In this document: positions 30,727 through 32,498 of the stretch, piece by piece
Numbering within the stretch: the first letter of the stretch is position 1
How the letters are laid out: every line of letters begins with the position of its first letter
Assembly (NCBI GenBank): GCA_028280525.1
Contig: JANQLR010000284.1
Coordinates: 1-32,498, forward strand
DNA length: 32,498 nucleotides
Direction of reading: 5' to 3'
DNA from: Longimicrobiales bacterium
GTDB taxonomy: Bacteria; Gemmatimonadota; Gemmatimonadetes; Longimicrobiales; Gaopeijiaceae
The notes under the pieces: generated by a model
What the model was told of the DNA's origin: nothing
What the model saw: only the letters and a program-made list of their open reading frames with translations
The model's database searches: none
Made by a program: the position numbers and the translations under genes

Positions 30727-32004
30727 ATGGTCCATCCTCGACCGCATCCGTCGTCCGCCCGCCTCGCCTGCATCGTCGCCCTGCTCGGCCTCTCGTCGTG
30801 TGCCGACGCCGCCGGCCCTCCGCCATCCCCACCCATCACGGGCGCCTTCGAAGGCCCGCTCCGCGTCGCCACCTGGAACATCGAGGACATCCGGACGGCG
30901 GATGTCCTGAGCGGCGACAACCCGCGGCTCATCGAGGCGGCCCGGGTGATCCAGCGGCTGGAGGCGGACATCCTTCTGATCAGCGAGCTGACCTACGACG
31001 TGCCGGAGGTCACCGGGGACGACTCGCGGCGGCCGGGGAGCAACGCCTCCTTCCTGGTCGAGAACTACATCGCCCGAGCGTGGGAGGAGGGGCTCGCTCC
31101 CATCGACTACACGGCGTGGATGCCGCCGACGAATACGGGGCTCGCGAGCGGGTTCGACCTGGACAACGACGGCGTGGCGGTGGTCGACTACCCGCCGGTC
31201 ACCCGGTCGGATTCGCTGGGGACGCCTCCCCGACAGACCGCCGATGAGCGCGCGTACGGGAACGACGCCTGGGGCTTCGGCACCTTCCCCGGGCAGTACG
31301 GGATGGCGCTCTTCGTGCGACCGGGGCTGAGCATTCGGGAGTCGGACATCCAGACCTTCCAGACCTTTCGATGGAGCGACCTGCCCGACCCGAACGTTCC
31401 GGTCGAACCGTCGGGGACACCGTGGTACTCGGACGAGGAGTGGGAGGAGATGCGGCTCAGCTCGAAGACGCACGTCGTGATCCCGGTCGAGGTGCCGGGC
31501 CTGGGGACGATCAAGGTCGTGGCGTCTCACCCCACGCCGCCCGCCTTCGACGGCGCGGAGATGCGCAACCGGATGCGCAACCACGACGAGATCCGGCTCC
31601 TCCGGGCGATCATCGACGCCGATCCGGGCGTCCGGAGCGACCAGGGGGAGGCCTCCTCGATCTCCGGGGACGACCTCTTCGTGATCGTGGGCGACCTGAA
31701 TGCGGACCCGGACGAGGGGAGCACCTGGGGGAATCCGATTCTGGACCATCTGCTCACCCACCCCCGGGTCCAGAGCGATATCACGCCCACGGCCTCCGAG
31801 TCGACGCGGGCGTGGTACCCGGATCTCGACGCCGACGACACGGCCGGGTGGGGACTCCGGGTCGACTACGTGCTCCCTTCGGTGGGGCTCACGGTGTCGG
31901 GGAGCGGGGTCGTGCGGATCGACCCGGACGCCCCCGTGGTGGTCAGCGACCACTTCCCGGTCTTCATCGACATCGAGACGGGCGCGGGCAGCGCGAGTCG
32001 CTGA
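30727..32004 (+). CDS. EEP-family (endonuclease/exonuclease/phosphatase) lipoprotein
   Basis: This 425-residue lipoprotein has lipobox LGLSSC (Cys25) and a complete EEP domain. The motifs are RVATWNIEDI, ILLISELTYDVPE, VVASHPTPPAFDG, FVIVGDLNADPDEGS, LRVDYVLPS and VVVSDHFPVFIDIE, the usual Asn, Glu, His, Asp/Asn and Asp-His residues. A large insert (about 110-215: SGFDLDNDGVAVVDYPP, GQYGMALFVRPG) is typical of long secreted EEP lipoproteins, found in several phyla. It should cleave phosphoesters outside the cytoplasm. It is a different subfamily from the EEP protein encoded at 11956, which lacks the insert and has a beta-sandwich in front. No operon partner is clear. Confidence 0.85.
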   Translation: MVHPRPHPSSARLACIVALLGLSSCADAAGPPPSPPITGAFEGPLRVATWNIEDIRTADVLSGDNPRLIEAARVIQRLEADILLISELTYDVPEVTGDDSRRPGSNASFLVENYIARAWEEGLAPIDYTAWMPPTNTGLASGFDLDNDGVAVVDYPPVTRSDSLGTPPRQTADERAYGNDAWGFGTFPGQYGMALFVRPGLSIRESDIQTFQTFRWSDLPDPNVPVEPSGTPWYSDEEWEEMRLSSKTHVVIPVEVPGLGTIKVVASHPTPPAFDGAEMRNRMRNHDEIRLLRAIIDADPGVRSDQGEASSISGDDLFVIVGDLNADPDEGSTWGNPILDHLLTHPRVQSDITPTASESTRAWYPDLDADDTAGWGLRVDYVLPSVGLTVSGSGVVRIDPDAPVVVSDHFPVFIDIETGAGSASR

Positions 32005-32014
32005 ACCGGGGGCG

Positions 32015-32029
32015 CCCGCTCCTTGCGGG
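32015..32029 (+). terminator. Short hairpin after the EEP lipoprotein gene
   Basis: CCCGC, TCCTT, GCGGG form a perfect 5-5-5 hairpin 10 bases after the stop codon. It is not followed by a T tract. Confidence 0.3.
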
Positions 32030-32112
32030 TCGCGGCCGGGTCGCGTCCCCCGGATCCGACCCCGGTCACCCCTGCGGAGCCTCGGAGGGGTTGATGAGTC
32101 ACAGGTCGTATC

Positions 32113-32145
32113 ACTACACTGCAGGTACGAATACTGCACTGTAGT
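32113..32145 (+). promoter_or_regulatory. PadR operator upstream of padR
   Basis: ACTACACTGCAG, nine bases, CTGCACTGTAGT form an inverted repeat with one mismatch in 12. The match weakens over the next bases outward. It ends 12 bases before the PadR start codon, the expected place for autoregulation. The ACTACA/TGTAGT half-sites resemble those known for PadR-family repressors. Confidence 0.7.
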
Positions 32146-32157
32146 TATCGAGGCTTC

Positions 32158-32487
32158 ATGCGCGCTCTGGGCGAGTTCGAACAGCTGATTCTGTGGGCGA
32201 TCCTTCGGGTGGGGGCGGACGCATACGGTGTGCCGATCGGTCGAGAGATCGAGGAGCGCAGCGGGCGGGACGTGTCGCCGGGCGCCCTCTACACGGCGCT
32301 CGGGCGGATGGAGGAGCGGGGGCTGGTGGAGTCGTGGACCGAATCGGGGGACGAGGCCCGCAGTGGCCGACCGCGACGGTACTACCGGCTCACGCCCGTC
32401 GCGGCGCAGGAGCTCGAGGCGTCGCGCGCCCGCCTGGCCGCGATGTCGGAGGGCGTGATCGACGCTCTGCGCGAGATCGCGGGTTGA
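32158..32487 (+). CDS. PadR-family transcriptional repressor
   Basis: This 109-residue PadR subfamily-2 protein has the winged-helix core FEQLILWAILRVGADAYGVPIGREIEERSG, the recognition segment VSPGALYTALGRMEERGLVES, the wing RPRRYYRLTP and a C-terminal dimerisation helix. In Gemmatimonadota and Acidobacteriota such genes are typically followed by an ADOP permease gene, which would lie just past the right edge; only 11 bases follow here. The dyad at 32113-32145 is probably its own operator. The effector is unknown. Confidence 0.93.
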   Translation: MRALGEFEQLILWAILRVGADAYGVPIGREIEERSGRDVSPGALYTALGRMEERGLVESWTESGDEARSGRPRRYYRLTPVAAQELEASRARLAAMSEGVIDALREIAG

Positions 32488-32498
32488 TCTCGGACGAA

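Overview
The window is GC-rich and densely packed, with many stop/start overlaps. It encodes a TonB-dependent receptor with a carboxypeptidase-like N-terminal domain, many lipoproteins, an ADOP-type permease, a PadR repressor, a Y_Y_Y-type hybrid histidine kinase and a membrane-anchored SARP-like regulator. This mix fits a Gram-negative-type bacterium of the Gemmatimonadota/Acidobacteriota kind. That is an inference from gene content; no rRNA or other taxonomic marker was read.

Positions 1-911 (minus) hold the N-terminal part of a TPR (MalT-like) protein that runs off the left edge. Positions 1014-18543 look like one metal-acquisition island. A first operon carries a TonB-dependent receptor, a beta-propeller lipoprotein and a BtuF/FepB-like binding lipoprotein. 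A second unit carries ribosomal protein L28 lacking zinc cysteines and a DUF2911 protein. A divergent gene encodes a DsbA-like thioredoxin. A third, six-gene operon carries a FecCD-type permease, its ATPase, a second binding protein (frameshifted here), an EEP phosphoesterase, a third binding protein and an ADOP permease. An alpha/beta hydrolase and a second zinc-free ribosomal protein (long-form S14) close the island. Cysteine-less L28 and S14 paralogues are classical Zur-regulon members, so I infer that the island handles zinc, perhaps as a metallophore complex. Three 20-bp sites of the form TGAKA-N6-TATCRWT lie upstream of the receptor, L28 and the permease. The receptor copy is a perfect 7-6-7 dyad. 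I propose these as the operator of a Zur/Fur-family repressor encoded elsewhere.

Positions 18697-21887 (minus) encode a large secreted protein of unknown function coupled to a bacterial PH-domain membrane protein. They diverge from a propeller/Y_Y_Y/HisKA_3 histidine kinase (22038-25106) followed by its NarL-type response regulator (25200-25841). Positions 25861-26187 hold the decayed C-terminal half of an ABC ATPase. After it come a SARP/BTAD regulator with a membrane segment and a large predicted extracytoplasmic sensor (26238-28949) and a TolB-like propeller lipoprotein (29047-30573). The right end has an EEP-family lipoprotein (30727-32004) and a PadR repressor (32158-32487) with a clear dyad operator just upstream.

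No tRNA, rRNA, CRISPR array, insertion sequence or attachment site was recognised.
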